Shown here: positions 1 to 9,929 of the stretch, piece by piece | Numbering within the stretch: position 1 is the first letter of the stretch | Layout: the number at the start of each line of letters is the position of its first letter | DNA from: Chlamydiales bacterium | GTDB lineage: Bacteria; Chlamydiota; Chlamydiia; Chlamydiales; JARBTQ01 | Length of the DNA: 64,000 nt | Reading direction: 5' to 3' | NCBI GenBank assembly: GCA_029240075.1 | Contig: JARBTQ010000002.1 | Location: 1 to 64,000, forward strand | Notes under the pieces: model-generated | Database searches by the model: none | What the model was told of the DNA's origin: nothing | What the model saw: only the letters and a program-made list of their open reading frames with translations | Translations under genes and position numbers: made by a program

Positions 1-186
1 TTTTCCCTTATAACAGAGTTCCTTCATGCCTTAATTTTTCTGCACGTAAATAAATCCTTCGTTAGCAGAAATTCTAGATGTCTAGCGGGAATTGCTGTGT
101 AAAAATAGAATTCAACTAAAGGACACTTTTTAATTTTTTGAAAATATGGTGGAAATATTGAATTTGATAAAGACAGAGATTAGGTC

Positions 187-696
187 TCAAGATTTATGTT
201 TTTTGAGTGTTTGAGAATTGTGAATGAGAGAACCAGTTTCGTCAAGCTCTCGCTCTTCTAAGATTTCTAATTCTTTTTTAGTTTCTTTAGTCCAATACTC
301 TCTATGAGTTTTGATCTTTTCTACTTCTTGTATCTTAGCTTTTAAATGCGTCTGGGCATTTTCTAGCTCTGTCTGAGCTTTTTGTACTCTCTCCAGTTGT
401 TTTTTAACTTTAGCTTCTTCTGCTTTCAATTTTTCTTTAGTGACATCAAGGTAGGCTTTCATCTGAGTGACTTTTTCTGATGTTGTCCCTCCATCAAGTT
501 CTTTTCTATACTGGAGAAGTTTATCTTTATGATGGTTAAGAGCCTTATCCCTTTCCTTCTCTAATTTTTGGAGAGCCTCTTCTTCCTTCTTGAGCTCCTC
601 CTCCTTTTGCTTTACAACTTTGCGAGCTTCTTCAGCTCGATCTTCTTTGATCTTCAGAAGTTGCTGTAAAGGGTATTTTGGCAGAGGTAAGCTCAT
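187..696 (-). CDS. cdsO: T3SS CdsO/YscO-like coiled-coil stalk protein
   Basis: 169 aa charged coiled coil; N-term YPLQQLLKIKEDRAEEARKVVKQKE and DGGTTSEKVTQMKAYL resemble chlamydial CT670; in T3SS gene context. Confidence 0.8.
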   Translation of the reverse strand: MSLPLPKYPLQQLLKIKEDRAEEARKVVKQKEEELKKEEEALQKLEKERDKALNHHKDKLLQYRKELDGGTTSEKVTQMKAYLDVTKEKLKAEEAKVKKQLERVQKAQTELENAQTHLKAKIQEVEKIKTHREYWTKETKKELEILEERELDETGSLIHNSQTLKKHKS

Positions 697-711
697 AGTA
701 TGGATAAGTTT

Positions 712-1494
712 CTATGATTGGACGTTGAACATCGTCTTAATGTTCTCTAAGACTTTTGCAGTACTGTTTGAGAAAAAGTCTAAATGCTGCTGCACATATG
801 CAAACCTCATTTGAATTCCTAGTAAATCTGCAGGAGACCATCCCTCAGAGACATGATTCATCTCTTTAACAACGCCATAGAGTTGTGTTTGCATTCCAGT
901 TAAATGGGCTACAATATTGTGAAATATATCGTTATCACCTTCTAACTCAGACTCTACCCCTTGTTGCTTTAAATTAAGATCCCCATAAATGTCTTTAACA
1001 CCCTGTGTTAGTCCAGACCTGGCTTTTTGTGATTCAGATCCTTGCAGTGATGAGTTGATAGCCAATAAAGCTTTCGACTGCTCAGAATTTGTGGGTTGCC
1101 CAATACGATTTCTGATATTTTCTAGCTGAGCAATGGCTTTATTAGTTTGCTCTAATTTACTGTATGTTTCGTCCATTGTAGCTGCCAGCTGTCTTCTACG
1201 GTAATCTGTACTTGTAGCTGTTAATTCCTCTGTAAAAGAAACTTTTTGCTGAGATTGTTTATTTTGCTGACCTAATTTTTGTGCTATCATATCCATAGGA
1301 GATTGGGTGGATGTTCCAATCTTATTAGCTTCTTGCTGTTTTTGGATAGAAGAATTTTGAAAAACTGCTGCAAAAGCTCTTTCTGGTGGGGGAAGTTTTT
1401 CTGTGCGAGGCATAGCTTCAAAAGGCATATCGATAACCTTTAAACTATCCTGTGAGCTGTTTATAGCAGAGATGGAAAGCTGTTCTTTAGACAT
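712..1494 (-). CDS. T3SS-locus protein, CT668-like by position
   Basis: 260 aa; lies between CdsG-like and CdsO-like genes; identity mostly from synteny. Confidence 0.5.
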   Translation of the reverse strand: MSKEQLSISAINSSQDSLKVIDMPFEAMPRTEKLPPPERAFAAVFQNSSIQKQQEANKIGTSTQSPMDMIAQKLGQQNKQSQQKVSFTEELTATSTDYRRRQLAATMDETYSKLEQTNKAIAQLENIRNRIGQPTNSEQSKALLAINSSLQGSESQKARSGLTQGVKDIYGDLNLKQQGVESELEGDNDIFHNIVAHLTGMQTQLYGVVKEMNHVSEGWSPADLLGIQMRFAYVQQHLDFFSNSTAKVLENIKTMFNVQS

Positions 1495-1552
1495 AATTTA
1501 TAATACAGTTTAATAGTATATTTTTTAATAAGTTACTCACTATAGAAATTGC

Positions 1553-1960
1553 TTACTTTACAATACGAGCTTTTCTTTCTTCATTTTCGAGCCAAGTCAT
1601 AGCTGCTTGCCCTAAATTATGAACACTAGTTTCTGAAGTTTTGCTCATAGCTTCTTGGATTAACGCAATGCCTTCCCCTTTATTAGTTTTGCCGAGTAGC
1701 AAACATAGTCCTAGCAGTGCCCTTGCTATCTGGTTATCACTCTCTCGTGTAAGTACCTCTTCGAGTAAAGTACGGGCTTCATCTAATTGTAGTTTATGAA
1801 TAGCTATATGGCTTAGTCCTAACTTAGGAGCCGGATGTTCCGGCTTTAGTAGACTGGCTGCATGAAATAGTTTACGAGCATTAGCTTCATCACCTTGATA
1901 AACTGCAACAAAACCAGCCTCGACCATTAAAGCAAAGTCCTCTATATAAGGCTCAAACAT
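1553..1960 (-). CDS. TPR-like T3SS protein, CdsG/CT667-like
   Basis: 135 aa with TPR-like helices (AGFVAVYQGDEANARKLFHAASLLKPEHPAPKLGLSHIAI); position after needle gene. Confidence 0.6.
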   Translation of the reverse strand: MFEPYIEDFALMVEAGFVAVYQGDEANARKLFHAASLLKPEHPAPKLGLSHIAIHKLQLDEARTLLEEVLTRESDNQIARALLGLCLLLGKTNKGEGIALIQEAMSKTSETSVHNLGQAAMTWLENEERKARIVK

Positions 1961-2050
1961 GTATCATCTCCAATAGTCAATAAGGGGAAATAAAAAGTTC
2001 ATTACACTTTTGCAAATGTAATAAACCCCAATATAAAATTTTCGTAATAT

Positions 2051-2293
2051 TTACAGCTTTTGAGTAATCGTCTTGGCTGTGTCTTTAACTGTTTGCACTA
2101 AGCTAGAAGATGTATCCACAATCATGCTTAAGAAATTTGATTCGTACTGCATAGATAGAAGGTCTGCAGTGCTTACCCCATCACTGTTTTGTTTTAGGGA
2201 GTCTACTTTACTTTTGAAGTCTGTAGCTCTCTTCCCTACAGCACTTTCAAAGTCAACCATTTCGCTACGCTTGATGTATGTAGAAGATGACAT
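2051..2293 (-). CDS. cdsF: T3SS needle subunit, CdsF-like
   Basis: 80 aa; C-term SADLLSMQYESNFLSMIVDTSSSLVQTVKDTAKTITQKL matches needle-protein pattern; position. Confidence 0.7.
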   Translation of the reverse strand: MSSSTYIKRSEMVDFESAVGKRATDFKSKVDSLKQNSDGVSTADLLSMQYESNFLSMIVDTSSSLVQTVKDTAKTITQKL

Positions 2294-2315
2294 AATTTTC
2301 TCCTAATTTTTATTA

Positions 2316-2579
2316 TTATTTCTTATTTTGTAGAATATAAGTTTTTTTGAGAACCTGTTTTAATGCCATATAACCTTGAGCTAAACTAGCTAGTTGCTCA
2401 AATTCATCTGGATTGCAACCCTTGCGCTGCTCTTGTCGAATTTTTTCAGTTTGCTGTACTATATGCTCTTGCGTTTTATTATAAAATAGAATGTCTTTCA
2501 ATTTACTCTCGAGATCGAAAAATGCTGGATTTCTTTTTCCTGAAGATCCATCTTTGCTTTTATTCTCTAATCCAAACAT
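2316..2579 (-). CDS. T3SS CdsE-like small protein (needle co-chaperone class)
   Basis: 87 aa, between CdsD and needle gene as in the CT664-CT667 order. Confidence 0.55.
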   Translation of the reverse strand: MFGLENKSKDGSSGKRNPAFFDLESKLKDILFYNKTQEHIVQQTEKIRQEQRKGCNPDEFEQLASLAQGYMALKQVLKKTYILQNKK

Positions 2580-2634
2580 ATCTTAGCCTGTAATATTTTT
2601 TTGAAATCTATCTAGTTTCTTATCAAACTTGAGT

Positions 2635-4725
2635 TTAATTGCTATATTTGATTTTGTATTTTACATCCCCTTTTTCAAGAGTGATGAAGTTATCCTTGAT
2701 AGTCAATATGCTGTAATCATCCAATTTATCGCCTTCAGAATAAATTCTGCCGTTTACAACCACACTTATTTTATTTTGGTTAGTTTGGAAATAACCAGAT
2801 ACAGGATACTGACTACTTAAGTCAACTAAAGCTTCAGTCATATCTTGACCAGTGACTTCAACTACATTATTTTTAATACCTTTAAGCCCAGGTGTTTTTT
2901 TTATCTGTTGCAAAATTTGTTCAAAAATGGGGCGATCTTTAGCAGTAATGGCCCCTGTAATGAAGATCTCTTCGTCAAAAAACTCTGCCAGCACCTCTCT
3001 TAATTGATTTTCGCGTAAAAGATTACTTATTTTATCCATTAGCTCTTCTTCAACAACCATTTGATTGTCCAGAAGATCCATGTAATCAAAATTAAGCTTG
3101 AGATAATTCATTAATTCTTCGGCCTGTTGCTTAGTTTTGAGATGACCCATTAATACAAAGTGCTTAGGAATACGAGCATAAATTGAAACCCCTTTCCAAG
3201 TAGGATTATTACTTAAGATTTGGTTCATTTCTTTCCAAACACCCTCATCAATAATAATAGCATTATCAATCTCTTTAATCTCTGCTATCGATTGTAGGTT
3301 GTACAGTAGCTGGTTCAGGTCCATAGAAGTAAGAAGATGATCCCACAAGCGTATTTTAAGAGTTTCCTTTTGTAGCTGATAACTAACACTAGGAAAATCT
3401 TTCATAATAGCGTCAACTTTTGTTTGAACTAAAACTGAAGGGTGCTCTACTTCTTGTGTTTGGAATAGTTGATATACGGCATATCCTACACCTAGGCATA
3501 AACTAAAAGCTGTCGCGCCTAAGATAAGTTTGCGCAAAATTTTTCTTTCTTCTTTAACTATGGGGTGAGTTGTTGCAGGAGTTTCTCCTGAAGGAGGGGT
3601 AATAGTTTCTTGGGGAGGGGTTATAGCTTGCTCTACTGTAGAGGAAGAAGAATCTTGTGTTGTTATAGGAGACTCTTGTTTAGAAGGATCTGCAGCCTGG
3701 GATTCTGCATTAATTATAGGCGTTTCATCGGTAACTTTTTGAGAACTTTCTTCAGGATTTTTAGCATTTTCTTCCTGTAGTTCCTCCTCCTGTACAGACT
3801 GAGTTATGGCCGTTGCAATCGGAAAAACAGAAGCTAATAAAGTCTCCGCAGGAGCTTCTCGGTCAATGAGGAGTACAGAAGTTGTCCCAAGAACAAATAA
3901 CGTGTTGTTAGTAATATTTCTAGCTTCTTCAAGCTTTTGCCCATCAATCAAAATTCCATTTTTACTACTTAAATCTTCTAAGAGAATAGTTCCATCGCTG
4001 CTAAATGTAATTTGAGCATGTTTCTTAGATACTGTTCGATCATGCAAAATAATATCACATGACTTAGGGTCATTACCTAAAATATAGGCTTTATTTTCTT
4101 CTAGTGGAAATTCTGCACCTTGTAAAGGACCATGTAATATTTTTAAAACCCATCTACCGGGATCCAATAACTGTAACTCCAGATAGTCTAAGGCGTCGGG
4201 ACCTACTTCAAATATAGTATCTTGTTTATCTTGTTCAAGGTCAGAAGCTAATTCCTGGTCGTAGTTCATTGAATTCATAGCATTATCTTCTTTTAGCTGA
4301 TTACTGTTGTTGTCTGTATCCAATGGATTTACTAGTATCTCCTCTTTATAGAAAACTAGTTTTTGTCCACCTATCTGAATAGTATCCCCATCCTCTAGTA
4401 GATGCTCGTTTGTAAGGGGTTCTCCGTTTACATAGATGGGGTTATTTTCCATTAAATTAGTTAAAGTGAACCTTGTGGCATCATCTCTTTTGCATATGGC
4501 ATGCTTCCGTGAAATAGCAGAATCTTCTAATATTATTTGGCATTGGTCTGGATCACGTCCAATGATCCAGTCTCCGGGACCTTCCATGCTATAAGTTTGT
4601 GCTCGTAGGTCCCCTTCCTCCACAATAAAACGAGCAGATATCAGCGCAACTTTGTCATTTTTATAAAAATTGAACTGACTTGTTGATTCGGCAGTTACAG
4701 AGTTTGAAGATTCTTGATTTTCCAC
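2635..4725 (-). CDS. cdsD: T3SS inner membrane ring protein CdsD (YscD family), two FHA domains, TM, BON-like repeats
   Basis: FHA-like blocks (WIIGRDPDQCQIILEDSAISRKHAIC; YILGNDPKSCDIILHDRTVSKKHAQITF..LEDLSSKNGILIDG), one TM, YscD-like periplasmic part. Confidence 0.9.
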   Translation of the reverse strand: MENQESSNSVTAESTSQFNFYKNDKVALISARFIVEEGDLRAQTYSMEGPGDWIIGRDPDQCQIILEDSAISRKHAICKRDDATRFTLTNLMENNPIYVNGEPLTNEHLLEDGDTIQIGGQKLVFYKEEILVNPLDTDNNSNQLKEDNAMNSMNYDQELASDLEQDKQDTIFEVGPDALDYLELQLLDPGRWVLKILHGPLQGAEFPLEENKAYILGNDPKSCDIILHDRTVSKKHAQITFSSDGTILLEDLSSKNGILIDGQKLEEARNITNNTLFVLGTTSVLLIDREAPAETLLASVFPIATAITQSVQEEELQEENAKNPEESSQKVTDETPIINAESQAADPSKQESPITTQDSSSSTVEQAITPPQETITPPSGETPATTHPIVKEERKILRKLILGATAFSLCLGVGYAVYQLFQTQEVEHPSVLVQTKVDAIMKDFPSVSYQLQKETLKIRLWDHLLTSMDLNQLLYNLQSIAEIKEIDNAIIIDEGVWKEMNQILSNNPTWKGVSIYARIPKHFVLMGHLKTKQQAEELMNYLKLNFDYMDLLDNQMVVEEELMDKISNLLRENQLREVLAEFFDEEIFITGAITAKDRPIFEQILQQIKKTPGLKGIKNNVVEVTGQDMTEALVDLSSQYPVSGYFQTNQNKISVVVNGRIYSEGDKLDDYSILTIKDNFITLEKGDVKYKIKYSN

Positions 4726-4973
4726 GTTAGCCGTTCATTTTTATTAGTTTTTTTATTAAGCTTTTAGATTCAAAGCTTGTTTATTAATACATAAGTGTTA
4801 GCATCTCTGTCTTTTGAATGATAAGTAGATAGCTTAATTTGCACATGGTGAGATGATTACATACTTATTTTATCATAATATCGGTATTTTCTTCATTTAA
4901 TAAACTACCCTAATAAAGAAACTGTGTAAAATTTAAACTTTTGTGGTAAAATAAGATTTTAAGCCATTTAAAT

Positions 4974-5381
4974 TTAGCGTTCTACTTGTGATAAAGTTTC
5001 AATTCTTTTTTTCCAGAATCTAGCATAATTTGTAAATGATTCTAATTGTTCATAAAATTCATAGTAATTAAGTTGGTCTTGTTTTGTTAACAGGAGATAA
5101 ATAAATTCCTCTTTTGCATCCAATGCTAGTGTGGCATCTCCAGTTCCTTGACCGAAGAGATTACCCCCCATGATTTCAACTAATGTCGCTTCTGCGTTAC
5201 CAGTGGGGTAAGGCGCTACAGGACACGCAAAATGCAATCCTGGACCAGGATTTAATTCTTGTACTGAAATGGCGAGACCTTCTTCTAATTTAAGGCGAAA
5301 AACATTTTGCTCCTCTGTAATACGCCCATCTAACTCTAACTTGCGGGATAGTTGCGCAACATAATCTGCTAATCTTGACAT
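4974..5381 (-). CDS. CesT/SycE-family T3SS chaperone (CT663-like)
   Basis: 135 aa, CesT-like: LHFACPVAPYPTGNAEATLVEIMGGNLFGQGTGDATLALD; adjacent to cdsD. Confidence 0.7.
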   Translation of the reverse strand: MSRLADYVAQLSRKLELDGRITEEQNVFRLKLEEGLAISVQELNPGPGLHFACPVAPYPTGNAEATLVEIMGGNLFGQGTGDATLALDAKEEFIYLLLTKQDQLNYYEFYEQLESFTNYARFWKKRIETLSQVER

Positions 5382-5664
5382 ATGAATTTTGCTCCTTCAT
5401 CTATGCTTTTTTTACAGACCTATCAATAATTAGTAATCCCTTATCATGAAAACAGATACTTGACTAATCTTTTCATTTTTATACAGAATAACCTTCTATA
5501 TTCAAGAAGCTTAAATTTCGGGGAGCTTGATGATCTTAAAGATTCTGTTTTGGTCATTCAAACAGATTTAGCCTAAAATTGTCAAATATTGGGGCTAAGC
5601 TGCTAAATTTTCGAGCAAGAGGAGGGAGATTGGAAAGAGATAATTTTGAAAGCTTTTGATTATT

Positions 5665-5695
5665 AGATAGGGAAGAGCTTAGCTCTTCTCTATCT
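5665..5695. terminator. Strong hairpin just downstream of copD-like gene
   Basis: AGATAGGGAAGAGCT-T-AGCTCTTCTCTATCT, 14/15 paired, located 18 nt after the copD stop. Confidence 0.6.
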
Positions 5696-5712
5696 AAAAA
5701 ATAGTAATTTAA

Positions 5713-7071
5713 TTAGCCTCTAACAGATGCTTGCGAAGCTTGGGCTTGCGAACTAGATGTTTTTTGGATGAGGTCTAATAATTCCTCAAAAATTTTTAAG
5801 ATTTGATCAGCTAATTGTCTGAAGAAGTCTGCCATTTGGCGATCTTTTTCTGACTGAGCCTGGTCAACAGAAGCTGCTTGTCTCATTTCAGCTATAATTT
5901 GCTCGAGAACAGCACTCCATACTTTCAAATCGTAATCTTTATCTGCAAGTTCCTTATTTTTGAATGCTTCTATTAACTGGGTAATACCCCTTGTTAAACT
6001 GCCTAAAGATTGGGATAGGCCATCCAAGAGCCTTGCTGTGCTTTCAGAGTCTGCTTTCTTAGCTTGTCTTTGAGCAGCAGTTAATTCATCCGCGTTTCCT
6101 GATTCACCTGGTTTGCCTGCTGGATTTTTTGAAGAATTACCAGTAGCCTCTGGGGTGTTATTTTCATTTTCGTCATTTTTTGTTCCATTGGCATTTTTTC
6201 TGTTCCCACTGTTACTATTATCTGTTACTCTAATTCGTCCTGAATTTTGTGGACTTTCTAAGTTTACATCAACGGTAGAATCCTTATTATTAAGAGGTTG
6301 GTTTTTAAGGGGTGTATTACTTAATTCAGGGGTTTTTCTAGGAAGATTTATTGAATCATTTTTGGCTTTGGCTGGTGATGTTAAGCGATAGCTATGAGCA
6401 GCCATTCCTATTTGCAAAGTGCTAGTAGCTATAGTTATAACAGCGCTTGCTATTTCCATTGCAAAAGCAGTATCAGCCTTTTCTTTAATAGTTTTGGCCT
6501 CTTTTATAAGCTTATTGACTTCTTGCATTGCTGCTTGGTAGTTAGCTTTTGCGCTTTCCAAAGATTGTTTCAGAGCAGAATCTATTTGATCCAAAGAGGC
6601 TTCCATGTTGGCTAGCCAATTTTTTACTTTTTCATCCATTGCTGATAGAACGGCCAATATAGCTGCTAGACGGCCGCCTCCAAAAGCAGAAATAGCACCT
6701 GTATGAGTGATACCGTTTCCAGTATTGGGGTTATTGCTACCATTATTTATGAGGCCAATAGCTACTAGTAATATTGCCAATTCTGCGACTTGGCTCCAGA
6801 GAGCTAAATCTTCTTTGGTGACAGTATCAATTGCCAACTGTGGGTTACTAGCTAATACATTTATAAGCATTTTGGAAGAATTTACTTGATCCAAATTAAG
6901 AAGTTGCTTGATCTGGTTATACTCAGATGTAGTGATAATACCATCGTTAAACATGACCTGTAACTGTGTTTTACTTTCAGAGCTTAGATTAGTATAATCT
7001 TCTGTCTTCATATAAGTACTGAGAACAGTAGGATCTGGATTATAATTTGATAGATCAGGGGCATTTCCCAT
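5713..7071 (-). CDS. copD: T3SS translocator, CopD/YopD-like
   Basis: 452 aa; hydrophobic segments, coiled coils, follows CopB-like and LcrH-like genes. Confidence 0.75.
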   Translation of the reverse strand: MGNAPDLSNYNPDPTVLSTYMKTEDYTNLSSESKTQLQVMFNDGIITTSEYNQIKQLLNLDQVNSSKMLINVLASNPQLAIDTVTKEDLALWSQVAELAILLVAIGLINNGSNNPNTGNGITHTGAISAFGGGRLAAILAVLSAMDEKVKNWLANMEASLDQIDSALKQSLESAKANYQAAMQEVNKLIKEAKTIKEKADTAFAMEIASAVITIATSTLQIGMAAHSYRLTSPAKAKNDSINLPRKTPELSNTPLKNQPLNNKDSTVDVNLESPQNSGRIRVTDNSNSGNRKNANGTKNDENENNTPEATGNSSKNPAGKPGESGNADELTAAQRQAKKADSESTARLLDGLSQSLGSLTRGITQLIEAFKNKELADKDYDLKVWSAVLEQIIAEMRQAASVDQAQSEKDRQMADFFRQLADQILKIFEELLDLIQKTSSSQAQASQASVRG

Positions 7072-7135
7072 ACGGATCTCCTTTGTTTAAGCTATAACTA
7101 TTTATTATTTTAATGAGTTAAATGATTAATATCGA

Positions 7136-9121
7136 TTAACCCGCCTGTTGTATTTGCACCACATTAGTCACTTGGCTCGATTTAGCATCTCTTAATCCCT
7201 GTAATAACTTTGCTACGTCCTGAAATTGGTTAAGCATTTCATCTAGCATCTTATCAGAACCGTTGCCTTCAAGCATTTTGTTGAGGAAACTAATCAAAGC
7301 TTTAAGCAATTCTACTAGATACTGCTGATTTGCGATCTGTTCCTTAGTGTCAGCACTTTCCTGTAAAGAATTAGCAATAGCGTATTGAGCTGCTCTCTCT
7401 GCAATTGCAGCATCAATCTGAAAGCTTGCTTGAATTATTTTACCCCCATTAGTAGCCGCTTCTGCAGTTATTCCTACTACGCGCACCGTGCGTTGGGCTT
7501 GGGAATTCAGAGAAGCTGAATTTTCTGCTATTTCGGCTCCAGCTTTAGCTGCATCTTTTGCTGCTCTTGCAGCACGGCCTATGCCGGTTCCTAGGGTAAC
7601 CAAACCAGCTGCCATCGCAACGCCCATAAGTACATAATTAGCGATCATGCTGTCATTAGAAGGGTGTAAGGCTCTATAGTTATCTCTGCCCTCTTTTATC
7701 AACTCGGTAAGACGTTCTTGTTCATCTGCTGTAAGCTCTCTATCAACTCCGCCAGTGATTTGATTTCTAGCATCATTTCTAATATTTTCCTCTTCTGAGG
7801 CTGGAATATGGACGTAGCTCAGCATCCTATCATCGATGCGTTGTGCCAAATCGACCTGCTCATCTAAAGTTAATTCTCTATTGTAATCAGGTGTTGTTCC
7901 ATCAATATTGGCTTGTTGTTCGATAATGCTTCGTCTTTCCTCGTCTCTTATTTGATTTTTTTCATCATCGGACATGCTGTTTTTATTCTTAGTCCGGATG
8001 ATATCGTCAATTAATCCTGATTGCATCAATGAGCTAGCAATTCCTCCTATTACAATAGAAATAATCATGGCTATGGCAAGGGCGTTAACAGCTCCTCCTG
8101 GAGCAACTACGCTAGCGGCTCCGATAGCAACACCGGCAAGAGCTACAGCTAAAGCTATTACCTTGATTGTGGTATTAAGGGCTTCTCTGTTTTCAAGTAA
8201 CCATTCAGTTCCTTTTGATCCTAGTATATTGCTTTCGATTAATGTATCGAGTAATATAGGTCCAAATGTCACTAGGGTCATAGCAATCAATGAGTTTTGC
8301 ATCATATAAAGGGCTCCAGCAACTCCAGCTGGATTGGGAATTGCTAAAACAGCAGCTGCAACACCAGCCCCTACGACATAAGCAGCATCTGTGAAAAATT
8401 TCTGTAATATATTACCCCAGGAGTGCTTTTTCTTCTCTTGTTGTCTTTGTATTTCTGCTTGTCTTTGAACTTCTCTGTCGTGTTCTTCTTTCTGCTTGGT
8501 CAAGATCTGTTGATTAAGTTCACTCATCTTTGCATTATTACTACGAACGGCAGTATTGATAGCATCATTGTTTGCTTTATCTTCTTTGGCAAACGCTGTC
8601 GTGCCTGTGCTGACTTCTTGTAGGATTTTAATCAACTGGTCTAGAACTGCTTGAAGCGTTTGATCTTCACTTAAATTCATTAAATCAAAGTCTTTAAATA
8701 GTTTTGAAATGGCAGACATAAACTTATCTACTTGGGTAGCATTTTGTACCATTTCAAGGGAAGGGTAACCTATTTGAAGCTTTCCTTTGATATCCACTAT
8801 ACTCATATTTAAAAGAGAAGCGAGCTCTTTAAATTCTTTATCTGTAATCGAAATATATCCAGTACTATCTGTCGACAAAATTTGGTTGATCTTAGCTTTA
8901 TCATCCGCAGATAAAGTATCGTATTTAGCTTTTAGGTCTGGATTTGCTAAAACATCTGTATCAGCTTCATAGAACACCTCTGGTTTTCCTGGCTTATTTC
9001 TGTCGTCATTGTCACCAAACGAAAATCCTGGTAGTTTGACTTGCCATCTCTGTTTTGTTTGAGAATTACTTTCATTAAAGCTTTCTTTTTGATCTGTTGA
9101 ACTAAAGTTATTAACATCCAT
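7136..9121 (-). CDS. copB: T3SS major translocator, CopB/YopB-like
   Basis: 661 aa; long hydrophobic helices (AAYVVGAGVAAAVLAIPNPAGVAGALY; ALAVALAGVAIGAASVVAPGGAVNALAIAMIISIVIGGIASSL), helical C-term. Confidence 0.8.
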   Translation of the reverse strand: MDVNNFSSTDQKESFNESNSQTKQRWQVKLPGFSFGDNDDRNKPGKPEVFYEADTDVLANPDLKAKYDTLSADDKAKINQILSTDSTGYISITDKEFKELASLLNMSIVDIKGKLQIGYPSLEMVQNATQVDKFMSAISKLFKDFDLMNLSEDQTLQAVLDQLIKILQEVSTGTTAFAKEDKANNDAINTAVRSNNAKMSELNQQILTKQKEEHDREVQRQAEIQRQQEKKKHSWGNILQKFFTDAAYVVGAGVAAAVLAIPNPAGVAGALYMMQNSLIAMTLVTFGPILLDTLIESNILGSKGTEWLLENREALNTTIKVIALAVALAGVAIGAASVVAPGGAVNALAIAMIISIVIGGIASSLMQSGLIDDIIRTKNKNSMSDDEKNQIRDEERRSIIEQQANIDGTTPDYNRELTLDEQVDLAQRIDDRMLSYVHIPASEEENIRNDARNQITGGVDRELTADEQERLTELIKEGRDNYRALHPSNDSMIANYVLMGVAMAAGLVTLGTGIGRAARAAKDAAKAGAEIAENSASLNSQAQRTVRVVGITAEAATNGGKIIQASFQIDAAIAERAAQYAIANSLQESADTKEQIANQQYLVELLKALISFLNKMLEGNGSDKMLDEMLNQFQDVAKLLQGLRDAKSSQVTNVVQIQQAG

Positions 9122-9195
9122 ATATTTTTCCCTTTTAAATGATTTAAGATAAGATTTCTATATCTTATTATTTTATAATGATATGGTAGTCATAA

Positions 9196-9855
9196 CTACT
9201 GTTCGGTAGAGTTTTTTCTAGCATCTAACTTTTGCTGAACCATAATAAGCATCTCAGAAGCCTTTTCCTTAACTTGAGCATACTTGTTCATGTCTGTATA
9301 AGGATTCTCAATCACAACTAAAAGAGTCATTTTTGCAGAGAAATAATCTTCTAGTTGTATAAAGCAGTCAGCCGCATGAAAGTTAGCCAGAGGATTGCTT
9401 GCATCCAGTTGCGCAGCAAAAAGGTACATCTTAGTGGCTTCCTGATACATCTGTTGCATATGCATACAAGCAGCTAAGCCAAAAGAATATTTATGTTCAA
9501 TCCCTTCTAAATAAACTAGTGCTCTAAAGAGGGGCATAGCTTCTTCATATTGTCCTTGGGAATAATGTTGGTATGCTTTGGCATACATGAGCTCACAAAA
9601 TTCTTTTGGCAATTTGAACACTTGTCTTAAAGTTGCATTGTTGCGAAAGAGCTCCGTAAACATTCCTTTGCTAAGCTTGTCCATATTTGGAAGCTGTTTA
9701 TTTATGAAGGAAGCCATTTCTGGAGATTTCATGAATTTTAAGAGTTCTTGCTGCTGCTCAGGAGGTAGATTCTTGAGCATAGCGATAGTAAAAGGGTTAT
9801 CTACAAAAGAATTAAATTCGGAGTTTTTGTTTTCTTGATTTTGTGAAGTATTCAT
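9196..9855 (-). CDS. LcrH/SycD-family TPR chaperone of translocators
   Basis: 219 aa; MYAKAYQHYSQGQYEEAMPLFRALVYLEGIEHKYSFGLAACMHMQQMYQEATKMYLFAAQLDASNPLANFHAADCFIQLEDYFSA typical LcrH TPRs. Confidence 0.9.
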   Translation of the reverse strand: MNTSQNQENKNSEFNSFVDNPFTIAMLKNLPPEQQQELLKFMKSPEMASFINKQLPNMDKLSKGMFTELFRNNATLRQVFKLPKEFCELMYAKAYQHYSQGQYEEAMPLFRALVYLEGIEHKYSFGLAACMHMQQMYQEATKMYLFAAQLDASNPLANFHAADCFIQLEDYFSAKMTLLVVIENPYTDMNKYAQVKEKASEMLIMVQQKLDARKNSTEQ

Positions 9856-9929
9856 ATTAATTCCTTAAGTTTGTTTATTGTTGTTAATTAATAATTAAAC
9901 GTTTTTTTAATTTAGCTCAATTCAAATAA

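Noticed and set aside
590-814. Plus-strand short ORFs over the T3SS locus (590..814, 3806..4015, 6113..6391, 7974..8309 and similar)
   Set aside because: Antisense to well-supported coding genes, low-complexity translations.
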